This document shows, piece by piece, positions 1 through 8,595 of a stretch of DNA of 64,000 nt (positions are counted from its first letter, which is position 1; each line of letters starts with the position of its first letter). The DNA lies in the NCBI RefSeq assembly GCF_000193375.1, contig NC_015315.1, positions 346,622-410,621 on the forward strand. The letters run 5' to 3'. This DNA is from Thermoproteus uzoniensis 768-20 (GTDB lineage: Archaea; Thermoproteota; Thermoprotei; Thermoproteales; Thermoproteaceae). Position numbers and translations under genes: made by a program. The notes beneath the pieces are model-generated. The model ran no database searches. It had not been told where the DNA came from and worked only from the letters and a program-made list of their open reading frames with translations.

Positions 1-472
1 AACGCCGCGCGATCCTGGTTATGTGAGTGTCCACGGGAAACGCGGGCTTGCCCAAGTTGGCCAACACGACGTCGGCCGTCTTCTCGCCGACGCCCGGCAA
101 CGACGTTAGGAAGCGCCGGGCCTCCTCCACGTCCATATCCGCTATCCTGGACAGATCCACGTCGGAGAGCGATCTGGAGAGCTCTATCAGCTTCCTGGCC
201 CTGACTCTATGCATCCCCGCAGGCCTTATAAGCTCCGCAAGCCTTTCCTCGCCGAGAGAGAGCAGGGCCTGCGGAGTTATCCGCCCCACAGCGTTCTTGA
301 GGTTGTAATATGCGCGGAACGCGTTCCTGTCCGTGGTGTTCTGCGTCAGTACCACGGCCACCAGCAACTCGAAGACGTCCACGCCGGCGCGCCGCAACAC
401 AGGCGCCACGAACTCGTCCTCCCTAAGCTTGACGAATTCGGCGACTCTCTCCACGATTCGCACATCAGGCAT
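1..472 (-). CDS. nth: Endonuclease III-like DNA glycosylase (3' part missing)
   Basis: Read on the minus strand from ATG at 472, the frame runs off the window start. It shows the helix-hairpin-helix of the HhH-GPD family (SLPGVGEKTADVV) followed by the conserved stretch ending in VDTHITRIARR, where VDTH carries the catalytic aspartate. The family removes oxidised pyrimidines and nicks abasic sites in base excision repair. The lysine expected of a bifunctional enzyme lies in the HhH region (GEKTAD). The C-terminal iron-sulfur cluster region would lie outside the window and cannot be checked. An AT-rich stretch at 491-506 lies between this gene and the divergent gene at 545. Confidence 0.88.
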   Translation of the reverse strand, partial: MPDVRIVERVAEFVKLREDEFVAPVLRRAGVDVFELLVAVVLTQNTTDRNAFRAYYNLKNAVGRITPQALLSLGEERLAELIRPAGMHRVRARKLIELSRSLSDVDLSRIADMDVEEARRFLTSLPGVGEKTADVVLANLGKPAFPVDTHITRIARR

Positions 473-518
473 TTCGGCAGAAGCTCATCGGGTAATAACC
501 TTTATCTGACCCATGGCG

Positions 519-525
519 TTTTTAA
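519..525 (+). promoter_or_regulatory. TATA-like element of the gene at 545
   Basis: A short T/A run (TTTTTAA) sits about 23 bases before the GTG at 545, the spacing seen before many starts in this window. It implies a leaderless transcript and supports the short version of the gene. Confidence 0.5.
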
Positions 526-544
526 CTCGGCGTCTCGACCTCGC

Positions 545-1033
545 GTGGAGTTAGCCGTTGGGCTGACGGAGGGGGGCAAGATCTATATCAGGCGGAGCGA
601 CCTCGAAAGGACTGCGAGGAGGATAGGCCTCACCGCTGACGAGCTGGCGGCGAGGCTGGGCGCCAGGCCCGAACAGGCCGGGAGAGGCGTGCGGTACGTC
701 ATCGAGGACGGATGGGGCCTTGTCTTGAGCAAGTTGCTGGAGCTCGAGGAGAGGGTATCGCGGCTGGAGGGCCGGCGCGTTGAGGGCGCCGACTTCGACC
801 AAATCTTGGACGTTGCCATAAAACACTCGGCGGGCCCAACGGGCTACGCGCCTCTGAAGGCCGTGAAGGACTTCGTCACGAGCAAGCTGGGGCTCTCCGA
901 GGCAGAGTTTGTCGAGAGACTGGCCCGACTTTTGGCGGAGCGGCGTGGGAAGTATGTATTGCTCGAGGGAGGAGACGAAAAGGTCTACGTAAACGGCAGA
1001 GGGTACGGCTATATAAAGAAGACAGGGGTATAG
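545..1033 (+). CDS. Hypothetical protein, 162 aa
   Basis: I do not recognise this protein. The open frame extends further upstream, but that part is antisense to the endonuclease III gene. The GTG at 545 lies about 23 bases after a TATA-like element (519-525), which fits a leaderless start. The predicted protein is soluble, rich in Arg, Glu and Leu, with a likely helical stretch in the middle (SKLLELEERVSRLEG) and no signal peptide or transmembrane segment. A DNA-binding or adaptor role is possible but unsupported. Confidence 0.6.
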   Translation: MELAVGLTEGGKIYIRRSDLERTARRIGLTADELAARLGARPEQAGRGVRYVIEDGWGLVLSKLLELEERVSRLEGRRVEGADFDQILDVAIKHSAGPTGYAPLKAVKDFVTSKLGLSEAEFVERLARLLAERRGKYVLLEGGDEKVYVNGRGYGYIKKTGV

Positions 1034-1080
1034 GAAGGGTATTACCTATCTCCTTTAATTACGGCCTCGCTGGACGTTAC

Positions 1081-1836
1081 GTGTCGTGCGCTATACCGTC
1101 TTGGCCGGTCGCCAGACGCGACGCGAAGCTGGCTGGCAGGCGGTGGGCCCAGGCCCTCGAGGAGCTCGAAGAGCTCGCCTCCAGATACCCGCTGTCTGCG
1201 TTGATAGGAAGAGCCGGGATGGGCAAGACGCAGGTTCTGTACGCCCTCTGCGAGAGGATCGACTGTATATACATCGACGCCACGGAGTTCCCAGAGAGGA
1301 ATCTGGCCTACATGGCGGCGGTCGTAGCTTGGAGGCTCGCGGCGAGGTCCACAGCCCGATCTAAGGTAGTCGACGTGTACAGGCGGTACGGCTTCCAGGG
1401 GCTCCTCTCGTTGGCCCAAGGAGACCCCTCGTGGACCCTCTCCGCGGCGTTGGATCTAGCCCCCGGCAGGGTTGTGGTGGCCCTAGACGAGTGGATGCCG
1501 AGCCCGGAGGATCCGCAGTTCTTCCAAGCCGCCTCGGCCCTCCACAGAATAAGGAACATGGGCCTCGATAGGGCCGGATTCGTGGTGTCGTTTCTGCCCG
1601 AGGTCTACGAGAAGCTCGCGTCGAAGATCCCGCCGCTGGGCAATATACTAACCGCCGTATCCGTCCAGCTACCCGACGTGTTGACCGAGGAGGACGCCGA
1701 GGAGATCGCCGCGGCATACTGCCCGGAGAGGACCAAGGCGGCTGTGTCTCTGCTGAGGACTAGGCCCGACATCACCGTGAGGGAGCTACTGATGGCCATG
1801 TCTGCGACTAAGGAGGTCGAGATACCAATAGAGTAG
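1081..1836 (+). CDS. Archaeal P-loop ATPase (AAA/STAND-like)
   Basis: The 251-residue protein has a Walker A motif GRAGMGKT at residues 43-50 and a Walker B-like segment VVVALDE near residue 140. The layout resembles archaeal-type AAA or STAND ATPases, which are usually longer; this one lacks an obvious C-terminal effector or winged-helix domain. The GTG start at 1081 is about 25 bases after an AT-rich element (TTTAATT, 1054-1060), so it is probably leaderless. Biological role unknown. It converges on the interrupted gene that ends at 1868. Confidence 0.7.
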   Translation: MSCAIPSWPVARRDAKLAGRRWAQALEELEELASRYPLSALIGRAGMGKTQVLYALCERIDCIYIDATEFPERNLAYMAAVVAWRLAARSTARSKVVDVYRRYGFQGLLSLAQGDPSWTLSAALDLAPGRVVVALDEWMPSPEDPQFFQAASALHRIRNMGLDRAGFVVSFLPEVYEKLASKIPPLGNILTAVSVQLPDVLTEEDAEEIAAAYCPERTKAAVSLLRTRPDITVRELLMAMSATKEVEIPIE

Positions 1837-1867
1837 GTTGAGAAACAGGATCGGTATCTGCGAGGAG

Positions 1868-2611
1868 TCAGCCCTCTGGCAACGACGGGGGCGGTAGCGT
1901 TATTTGTATATTTCCACATACGCAGTAGGTAGGGCTCCAGGACTTATAGCTAGGCAAACCTGTGGGGTAAATCCACTGGCCAGTGACGCCGTCTATGGCT
2001 ATCCAGGGATAGCTTACCAACGCCGTGCTGCCGGGGCAGTAGTAGTTTGCGTGTACTGACGTGGTCTGCACTGCTGCGTAGCGGTGGGACGGTGAATAGT
2101 ACGTAGTGCCCGGCGCGTTTGTCTGACATACTGTAACGTTGTTATTTGTATCAACCCAACCGGCGGGGAGAACGTCCGCAACTCCCTGTCCTAGATTCAC
2201 GGCGAAGTACCCAGCGGCATATGTCGACGCCGCTCATGTGCCAAGCCAGTACCACGATACTCCATAATAGCTATACAGCACTACCGCGTCCAGCGGTTGC
2301 GCCGTCTCTATAACCACTTTATACACCCTACCTCCAGCCTTCACGATCTCCGTCGCGTTTCCGTTGAGCGGTATGTGGTATTCGCCGTCTGCCGATGCAA
2401 CCATTACCGTTCTGGAGGACACTTCGCGGCCGGTGGCTACATCGTACACCTCGAAGCTGAGCGTGGGCTGCGGGGCTCCTCTGGGCAACACCACCGCGTA
2501 CAAGCGCCCGCCGTCCTCCACGACCGCGACCGTGCGGTTGACGAGCGCCTCCAGCGGAGTGCCCCGCAGAGCCGATCTACTGAGGTAATGCACGTTGCTT
2601 TGAGCAAGCAT
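1868..2611 (-). pseudogene. Secreted-type hypothetical protein interrupted by an in-frame TGA
   Basis: On the minus strand a 125-codon frame starts at ATG 2611 and stops at TGA (2236-2234). The same frame then stays open for 121 more codons to a stop at 1870-1868, with 11 codons before its first GTG at 2200. The protein reads continuously across the TGA, which suggests one gene with a nonsense mutation, a sequencing error, or readthrough. The second half is rich in Tyr, Thr, Ser and Gly, has scattered cysteines and ends in a proline-rich tail, like a surface protein. A TATA-like element (ATATAAC) lies about 30 bases before the ATG. No signal peptide is visible, so the N-terminus may also be damaged. 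Function unknown. Confidence 0.55.
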
Positions 2612-2809
2612 CGCTCTTGCCCTAGATGCTAGTATTCACCGTTATATACATTTCCTGGGCTTCTTTATTATTTTTCAACTTGGACAATAGGCTAAGTTAT
2701 TATAGTATTTACTCTAATCATCGCAGAACGGGTGTTCGGAAGCCGTCAACGACCGCGTCGGCCGCACGTTCGACGGAATCGATATATAGTTTTATTGGAA
2801 CGCGGCTCT

Positions 2810-4288
2810 ATGGAGATTAAATCGTCTACGGTCAAGGAGATCTTGGAGCGCTACAAGACTATCTGGGCGCTCAACCACGCCAGCGGCGTGTTGGGCTGGG
2901 ACCGAGAAGTCTACATGCCGGAGGAGGGAATCGGCGGGAGGTCGCTGGCCGCCGCCGAGATAGCTAAACTTATCCAGAAGCTGATGCTGGACGAGTCGTT
3001 TGTCAAGCTGATAGACAAGGCCAAGGAGGAGAGGGACCTCACCGACGACGAGAGGGGCATAATCCGCATGCTCGAGAGGGATCTCAAGTTCTACAGGAGG
3101 GTGCCTCCCGAGATTGTCGCCGAATTCGCCAAGACGACCAGCGAGGCCTTCGTCGCCTGGCGCACTGCCAAGGAGAAGGCCGACTTCAAGATCTTCGCGC
3201 CGTATCTGGAGAGGATCGTGGAGCTGACCAGAGTGATAGCGGATAAGCTGGGGTACGACGAGCATCCCTACGACGCCCTCCTCGACCTATACGAGGAGGG
3301 CTTGACGTCGCGGGACGTCGACTCGATATTCTCGGTGCTGGAGCCCGGGATAAGGCGCCTCCTAGGCAGGCTCGAGGCCAGAGGGTGGCCTAGGTCGCAT
3401 CCCCTAGAGGAGGAGCCCTACGACAGACAGAGCATGGAGGCCGCCATAAGGGAGGTCTTGGGCCTCATAGGGTATCCCCAAAGGCGGTTCAGGTTAGACG
3501 TGTCGCCGCACCCCTTCACTACGGGCTTGGCCTCGCCGTTTGACGTGAGGATAACCGTCAGATATCCGCCCAGGGACTTCAGAGAGCCCTTGTTCTCGGC
3601 CATCCACGAGTTCGGCCACGCGCTATACGAGTTGCAGATAGACGAGAGCTACGCGTTCACTCCCATCGGCACTGGCGTCTCGCTAGGGGTGCACGAGTCG
3701 CAGTCTAGGTTCTGGGAGAATATAGTCGGCAGATCGAGGGGCTTCACGGCCCACATAGCGCCTATACTGAGGAGGCACCTCCCCTTCCTCTCCAAATACT
3801 CCGACGACGACCTCTACTACTACTTCAACATAGTGCGGCCCAGCCTGATAAGGACCGAGGCGGACGAGGTCACCTACAACCTACACATACTGCTCCGCTA
3901 CAGGCTAGAGAGGCTCATGGTGGCCGGGGAGGTCAAAGTCGCCGATCTGCCGGCTCTCTGGAACGACGAGATGGAGAAGCTCCTCGGCATAAGGCCCAAG
4001 AACGATGCTGAGGGCGTGCTCCAGGACATACACTGGTCCCACGGAAGCATAGGGTATTTCCCCACGTACACTTTGGGCAACGTGATAGCGGCCCAGATAC
4101 GCCACGCCTTCGGCACTCTCGAGGAGGCCGTGGCCGCCGGGAGATTCGCCGAGATCAAAGAGTGGCTACGCGAGAAGATACACAGATGGGGCGCCGTGTA
4201 TCCGCCGAAGGAGCTTGTGAGGCGCGCGACCGGCGAGACGTACAATCCGACCTACCTACTAAACTATCTAGAGAATAAATATAAATAA
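2810..4288 (+). CDS. Metallocarboxypeptidase Taq family (M32)
   Basis: This 492-residue protein matches thermostable carboxypeptidase 1 in length and motifs. The zinc site HEFGH lies at residues 266-270 and the third ligand Glu296 in GVHESQSRFWEN. M32 enzymes remove C-terminal residues from peptides in the cytoplasm. The open frame begins at 2732, but the ATG at 2810 follows the TATA element TATATAG (2783-2789) by about 25 bases and starts the usual M32 N-terminus. Its last 25 bases overlap the end of the convergent permease gene. Confidence 0.93.
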   Translation: MEIKSSTVKEILERYKTIWALNHASGVLGWDREVYMPEEGIGGRSLAAAEIAKLIQKLMLDESFVKLIDKAKEERDLTDDERGIIRMLERDLKFYRRVPPEIVAEFAKTTSEAFVAWRTAKEKADFKIFAPYLERIVELTRVIADKLGYDEHPYDALLDLYEEGLTSRDVDSIFSVLEPGIRRLLGRLEARGWPRSHPLEEEPYDRQSMEAAIREVLGLIGYPQRRFRLDVSPHPFTTGLASPFDVRITVRYPPRDFREPLFSAIHEFGHALYELQIDESYAFTPIGTGVSLGVHESQSRFWENIVGRSRGFTAHIAPILRRHLPFLSKYSDDDLYYYFNIVRPSLIRTEADEVTYNLHILLRYRLERLMVAGEVKVADLPALWNDEMEKLLGIRPKNDAEGVLQDIHWSHGSIGYFPTYTLGNVIAAQIRHAFGTLEEAVAAGRFAEIKEWLREKIHRWGAVYPPKELVRRATGETYNPTYLLNYLENKYK

Positions 4289-5058
4289 TATCTGATTACT
4301 TTATCAATTTTAAATATTAATATAATCGATGAAATTGATAAAATATAATCTATAGTTAAGACTATAGCGGGATCGAGGGGCCACGAGCCTGTCCCTGCAT
4401 AGATCGTGGGCGCTATTACGTACTGGAGCGGCGACAGCAGGAGGATGCGCGCTATCTCTTTAGGCAGTGCCGTGGGCGGGATAATCCCGCCCATGAGAGG
4501 CACCACTAGCTGGAACGCGAGCCCGACCACCCAAGTGTTCTCCGTCATGTTCATGAGGTATAAAGCCGCCACGCCTACAGCCAACGAGAACGCCATGAGG
4601 GGTGGAATCGCCGCGGCGAAGAGCAATGGCTGTTCTAGCTTGGGCGTCCCGCCGAATATCAACGAGAATATGGCCAACAACATGGCCGAATCGACCGTTG
4701 ACCATATCGACGAGTCGACGAAGAGCCATGGGAGCAACACCGAGGCGAGGCCTCCGCGCGCCGCCAGTATCTGCTCAGCTAAGCCGCCTCTGAGGCTGGG
4801 TCTGGCCTCTGCGGCGGCCCATACCGGCTCGGAGTATAGGAAGTAGGTCAGGAAAGTCCAAAACATATATCTGTCGATCCTTGCCCTAGCTACGCCGTAC
4901 CAAGACATGGCTATTATCGCGGCTATCAGCCAAAGCGACATCGATACGGAGCCCGAGACGACTCTCTGCCAGGCGCGTGTGTTGAGACGCGAGAACCTAA
5001 GATACTCCCTGGCCAGCTCGCGTAGGAGGGCCCTAGACGATCCCGCGACGTCTTGCAT
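4264..5058 (-). CDS. ABC-2 type permease
   Basis: A 264-residue integral membrane protein with about six hydrophobic segments and the general pattern of ABC-2 type export permeases. Its ATG at 5058 overlaps the 3' end of the upstream permease gene by 26 bases, so the two are probably translated together and may form a heterodimer. No ATP-binding subunit is encoded next to them. The last 28 codons (4266-4350) are strikingly AT-rich compared with the rest of the gene. Substrate unknown. Confidence 0.7.
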   Translation of the reverse strand: MQDVAGSSRALLRELAREYLRFSRLNTRAWQRVVSGSVSMSLWLIAAIIAMSWYGVARARIDRYMFWTFLTYFLYSEPVWAAAEARPSLRGGLAEQILAARGGLASVLLPWLFVDSSIWSTVDSAMLLAIFSLIFGGTPKLEQPLLFAAAIPPLMAFSLAVGVAALYLMNMTENTWVVGLAFQLVVPLMGGIIPPTALPKEIARILLLSPLQYVIAPTIYAGTGSWPLDPAIVLTIDYILSISSIILIFKIDKVIRYYLYLFSR

Positions 5059-5797
5059 AGGCGTTCATCACCCGGAAAACTAACAGGCCCACTAGGACGT
5101 AGAGCATGTAGGCTCCCAGGAGCCCCAAGCTCTCGATCTGTAGCTTGAGGCCTAGCGCGAAACCCCTCACGGCTTGCGCCAGAGCGGCCATCGGGAGCGC
5201 CGAAGCGGCCAGCTCTAAATAGGGCGGGAGGATCGACAGCGGGTATATGGCGCCGCCGAGCAACGTCAGGACGGCGCCTACGGGCATGACGAGAACGCCC
5301 GGATCCCTCACCACAGGCAACAGAGACGCCAGTATTATGCCTATGCCCAAGACCGGCAGTATCCCGACAAAGGCCAACGCGTAGGCGACGGCTGTTGCCA
5401 CGCCGTATATCGGCCCCTTTATGGCGCCCACTATCACAGCCGTGAAGGCCAGAGAAAGGCCGCTGAATATCAGCGCCTCGGCGAGGAATACGCCGTAGAA
5501 CGTCTCGAGCATGCGCGAGGGCGACGCCAGAATGTAGTCGTATAGGCCTTCCCTCACGTAGTCCCTGACCACCCACACGGTCTCGCCGACCGCAATCTGG
5601 CCCAGCACCAACAACGACGAGCCGACTAGCTGATATAGGTACTTATCGACGTCAACCGCACCCGAGAGCAACCAGCCGCCGGCTAGGAGCAGAGAGGAGA
5701 AGAGAGGGGGCAGTATCGATATGAATAGGGCCGACGCTAGGGATCTCGACAGCGTTTTGAACGCCGCGTAGAAGCTCGCCGCAAGCCCCCTCAACAT
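5033..5797 (-). CDS. ABC-2 type permease
   Basis: A 254-residue membrane protein with six likely transmembrane segments and a proline-containing segment near residue 190 (GGAIYPLSILP), typical of ABC-2 permeases. I place the start at ATG 5797, whose ATGTTGA overlaps the stop of the Thg1-like gene; a longer frame from 5842 would overlap that gene by 52 bases. It is in one transcription unit with the Thg1-like gene and the next permease. The partner ATPase must be encoded elsewhere. Confidence 0.75.
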   Translation of the reverse strand: MLRGLAASFYAAFKTLSRSLASALFISILPPLFSSLLLAGGWLLSGAVDVDKYLYQLVGSSLLVLGQIAVGETVWVVRDYVREGLYDYILASPSRMLETFYGVFLAEALIFSGLSLAFTAVIVGAIKGPIYGVATAVAYALAFVGILPVLGIGIILASLLPVVRDPGVLVMPVGAVLTLLGGAIYPLSILPPYLELAASALPMAALAQAVRGFALGLKLQIESLGLLGAYMLYVLVGLLVFRVMNAYARRRGIV

Positions 5798-6426
5798 AGT
5801 CCGTATTTTGTCAAGAAGTCGCAGAGATCTACGTCGCCCCATCCGCCGTCCTCCAGCATAAGGGAGCCCCAGCCCAGCGATAGGTCGGCTCCTGAGAGCG
5901 CGCTCAGCACATCGCCTACGGGCGGCGTGGGGCCAGAAATCACGCCCCTTTCTCTGGCCAGAGATATGGCGTAGTTGTTCAAGCCTATGCGCGCCCTATA
6001 CGCGACGTAGCGCGCTATGTCCCGCTCGTCGTAGAGCTTGACCACCCTCGCGTCGAAGTAAAGCGGCCTGCCCAAGAGCGCGGAGACCTTGGCCGAAAGC
6101 GCCGAGGGCAAGACGCTGATGATCTTCTGGATTCTGCCTCTGTAGGGGGCGCCGCTTCTGTAGACTAGGTTGACCTCGTCGCTGACGACGTACACAAGCC
6201 CGGCGCCGGTCGTCTTAGCCAGATCGGCCGCGGCTCTCTTAAGCGCTCTGTGAACGCCGACGTTCCGCGGGCCGGGGAGATCCGAAAGAGCCTTGCCGAA
6301 GTTGACGCCGTCTAGCCTGACGGCAAAGGGAGGCTCCACGTACCCCCTCGGCGCTTCTCTGGAGCGGTAATCAGCTTCGAGCCTAGGAGGCTCTAGGGTC
6401 AAAAGAGCCTTGACCAGGCGCTCCAC
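5791..6426 (-). CDS. thg1: Thg1-like tRNA 5'-guanylyltransferase
   Basis: The protein carries the signature of the tRNAHis guanylyltransferase/Thg1-like family: RLDGVNFGK with metal ligand Asp39 and SDEVNLV with Asp83-Glu84, equivalent to the catalytic Asp and Asp-Glu of yeast Thg1. A later FDARVV and NNYAISL also fit the family. These enzymes add nucleotides in the 3'-5' direction: G-1 on tRNAHis or repair of truncated tRNA 5' ends. I choose GTG 6426 (211 aa) because a TATA-like stretch (ATAATATAAAT) sits about 25 bases upstream, inside the end of the thiolase gene. The longer frame from 6495 would overlap thiolase. Confidence 0.82.
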   Translation of the reverse strand: MERLVKALLTLEPPRLEADYRSREAPRGYVEPPFAVRLDGVNFGKALSDLPGPRNVGVHRALKRAAADLAKTTGAGLVYVVSDEVNLVYRSGAPYRGRIQKIISVLPSALSAKVSALLGRPLYFDARVVKLYDERDIARYVAYRARIGLNNYAISLARERGVISGPTPPVGDVLSALSGADLSLGWGSLMLEDGGWGDVDLCDFLTKYGLC

Positions 6427-6446
6427 GCCGTCTGTCGTTGCCGGAT

Positions 6447-7634
6447 TTATATTATTTCTAAGGCTACGGCGGTGCCGCCACCAGTGCCGTGGCACAACGC
6501 CGCTATGCCGCGCCTGCCGCCCTTAACCTTCAGCACAGATATCAACGTGGTGATTATACGTGCGCCGGATGCGCCCAGCGGGTGCCCGAGCGCAACCGCG
6601 CCTCCAAAAACGTTCAGCCTCTCATAGGGCACTTGGAGGACTCTGTGGAACAGTATGTTGTTGACGGCGAAGGCCTCGTTGTTCTCGAAGTAGTCGAACT
6701 GGTCCAGCCCCATGCCGATCTTCTTGACAAGCTTCTGCACCGCATATATAGGCGCCTCGACGAAGCGCCATGGCTCCACCATATGCCAAGAGTATCCCAA
6801 GATCTTGGCCACAGGCTTGAGCCCCAGCTCCTTCGCCTTGTCGGACGAGGCCAAGACGAGCGCCGCCGCGCCGTCGGACAACTGGCTGGAGTTGCCCGCG
6901 GTCAACACCCCGTCGGGCCTAAACGCCGGTTTCAGCTTGGCCAGCTTCTCCAAGTTGGTGTCCGGCCTTATCCCCTCGTCCCTATCCAACTTGACCTGCA
7001 CTCCGCCTAGGGTATCCTCTATAGGCTCCATGTCCAGAAACCACTTGTTCTCGGTGGCTTTCCAAGCCCTCATATGGCTCTCGTAGGCCACCTGGTCTAG
7101 CTCCTGCCTGGTAATGCCCCACTCCTTGGCGACCATCTCGGCCTCCTCTCCCATCAGCAGACCGTTCGTGGGATCGGTCAAGCCGTCGTACACCATCAAG
7201 TCGAGCAGTTGTTGCCCTCTGCCTATGAGGTGCTTGACGCCCCAGCGGGTCTCCGACGAGAAGGCCAGAGGAGCCGTCGACATCGACTCAGCCCCGCCGG
7301 CGACCACTATATCGGCGTCGCCCAACGCGATCTCCCTATAGGCGTCTATAACCGCCTGCATCCCCGACGAGCACACGCGGTTGACGGTGTAGGCGCTTGT
7401 GGTCACGGGAAGCCCGGCGTATAGCGCCGCCTGCCTCGCAAGGCTCTGGCCCTGCCCTCCTTGTAGGGTCGAGCCTATGATAACCTCCTCAACCAGCTTG
7501 CCGTCCAGCCCGATCCTCTCAAGAGCTTTACGAATAGCGAAAGCGGCCAGATGCGCGGTCTTGATGTCCTTAAGCGCTCCGCCGAACTTCCCTATAGGAG
7601 TCCTGGCGTAGCCAACTATCCAGACCTCGCGCAT
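6447..7634 (-). CDS. Acetyl-CoA C-acetyltransferase (thiolase)
   Basis: A complete 395-residue thiolase with acylated Cys88 (VCSSGM), His351 (GHPLGASG) and the second catalytic Cys381 (CHGTGGG). It catalyses acetoacetyl-CoA + CoA = 2 acetyl-CoA. In Thermoproteales the dicarboxylate/4-hydroxybutyrate cycle ends with this reaction, so a role in CO2 fixation is a reasonable inference, but a mevalonate-pathway or degradative role cannot be excluded. No DUF35 partner gene is adjacent, unlike the thiolase-like pairs used for HMG-CoA synthesis. A TATA-like TTTTAAAC lies about 20 bases before the ATG. Confidence 0.92.
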   Translation of the reverse strand: MREVWIVGYARTPIGKFGGALKDIKTAHLAAFAIRKALERIGLDGKLVEEVIIGSTLQGGQGQSLARQAALYAGLPVTTSAYTVNRVCSSGMQAVIDAYREIALGDADIVVAGGAESMSTAPLAFSSETRWGVKHLIGRGQQLLDLMVYDGLTDPTNGLLMGEEAEMVAKEWGITRQELDQVAYESHMRAWKATENKWFLDMEPIEDTLGGVQVKLDRDEGIRPDTNLEKLAKLKPAFRPDGVLTAGNSSQLSDGAAALVLASSDKAKELGLKPVAKILGYSWHMVEPWRFVEAPIYAVQKLVKKIGMGLDQFDYFENNEAFAVNNILFHRVLQVPYERLNVFGGAVALGHPLGASGARIITTLISVLKVKGGRRGIAALCHGTGGGTAVALEII

Positions 7635-7779
7635 AGTCGCGTCGGCCTTAGTTGTTTAAAACCTTACCTTGAAGCTTCTGTTAAAACCCTAGCTATTTCT
7701 TGACGATATGAATAAATATATTTATCTATTATTACTTTCTATTAACTAGGTATATATAATTGTAAAAATAATTGTCGGC

Positions 7780-8544
7780 TCAATAATCTACGCGCACATC
7801 GACGCCTCTCGACGCTAGATATTCCTTAAGCCTCCTTATATCAACTATGCGGAAGTGGAATAGGCTGGCTGCGAGCAAGCCGTCGGCACCGGCTAAAGCC
7901 GCTTCGTAGAAGTGGCTGTAATCGCCGGCGCCGCCCGACGCTATTAGGGGGACTTTGGCGGCCGAATACACGGCCTTTATTAGGTCTAAGTCGTAGCCGG
8001 ACCTAGTGCCGTCCCTATCTATCGACGTCACCAACAACTCGCCTGCTCCCAGCTCGACGGCCTTGGCGGCCCACCTCACCGCGTCGAGATCCGTCGGCGT
8101 GTTGCCGCCCCTTATGTAGACCTTGTAGCTCTCGCCGACTCTCTTGGCGTCTATGGCGACGACTGTGGACTGCGAGCCGTACTGCCTAGCCAGCTCGGCC
8201 ACGAGCTCAGGCTTTCTAACCGCGGCCGTGTTGACCGACACCTTATCGGCCCCTGCCTTGAACAGCTTGTCGGCGTCCTCCATCGACCTCACGCCGCCTC
8301 CTATCGTCACCGGTATAGAGACGGAGGTGGCCACCTCCCTCACCACCTTCAAGAACGTGGGGCGGTCCTCCACGCTGGCAGTTATGTCGAGCACCACCAG
8401 CTCGTCGGCGCCCTCCTCGTCGTAGCGCATCGCCAGCTCTACCGGATCGCCTACTTCTCTAAGTCCCTGGAAGTTCACGCCCTTGACCACGACGCCCCGC
8501 CTCCCGTCTATATCGAGGCAGGGGATCACCCTCACAGCAACCAC
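7780..8544 (-). CDS. hisF: Imidazole glycerol phosphate synthase cyclase subunit HisF
   Basis: A 254-residue half-barrel-repeat protein with the HisF hallmarks: RVIPCLDID at the N-terminus (catalytic Asp after Cys), GGGVRSMED in the middle and the second catalytic Asp in TSIDRDGT. It makes imidazole glycerol phosphate and AICAR from PRFAR with ammonia supplied by HisH, which is not in the window. The GTG start at 8544 is about 22 bases from an AT-rich element at 8561-8570. It is divergent from hisB. Confidence 0.96.
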   Translation of the reverse strand: MVAVRVIPCLDIDGRRGVVVKGVNFQGLREVGDPVELAMRYDEEGADELVVLDITASVEDRPTFLKVVREVATSVSIPVTIGGGVRSMEDADKLFKAGADKVSVNTAAVRKPELVAELARQYGSQSTVVAIDAKRVGESYKVYIRGGNTPTDLDAVRWAAKAVELGAGELLVTSIDRDGTRSGYDLDLIKAVYSAAKVPLIASGGAGDYSHFYEAALAGADGLLAASLFHFRIVDIRRLKEYLASRGVDVRVDY

Positions 8545-8560
8545 GCGCCTAAAACCTAGG

Positions 8561-8580
8561 ATAAATATATCTTATATAGG
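8561..8580. promoter_or_regulatory. Divergent hisF/hisB promoter region
   Basis: Two TATA-like elements lie side by side in the 51-base gap: 8561-8570, read on the minus strand for hisF, and 8571-8579 on the plus strand for hisB. Each sits about 20-22 bases from its start codon, so both genes are probably leaderless and may be co-controlled. Confidence 0.6.
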
Positions 8581-8595
8581 GGACGCGGTAGCCTC

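Noticed and set aside
209..544. Upstream extension of the frame of the gene at 545
   Set aside because: It is antisense to the endonuclease III gene, has a poor protein composition, and a TATA element points to GTG 545.
4406..4846. Plus-strand open frame of 146 codons over the permease gene
   Set aside because: It is a shadow on the complementary strand of an evident membrane protein; composition is poor and there is no promoter.
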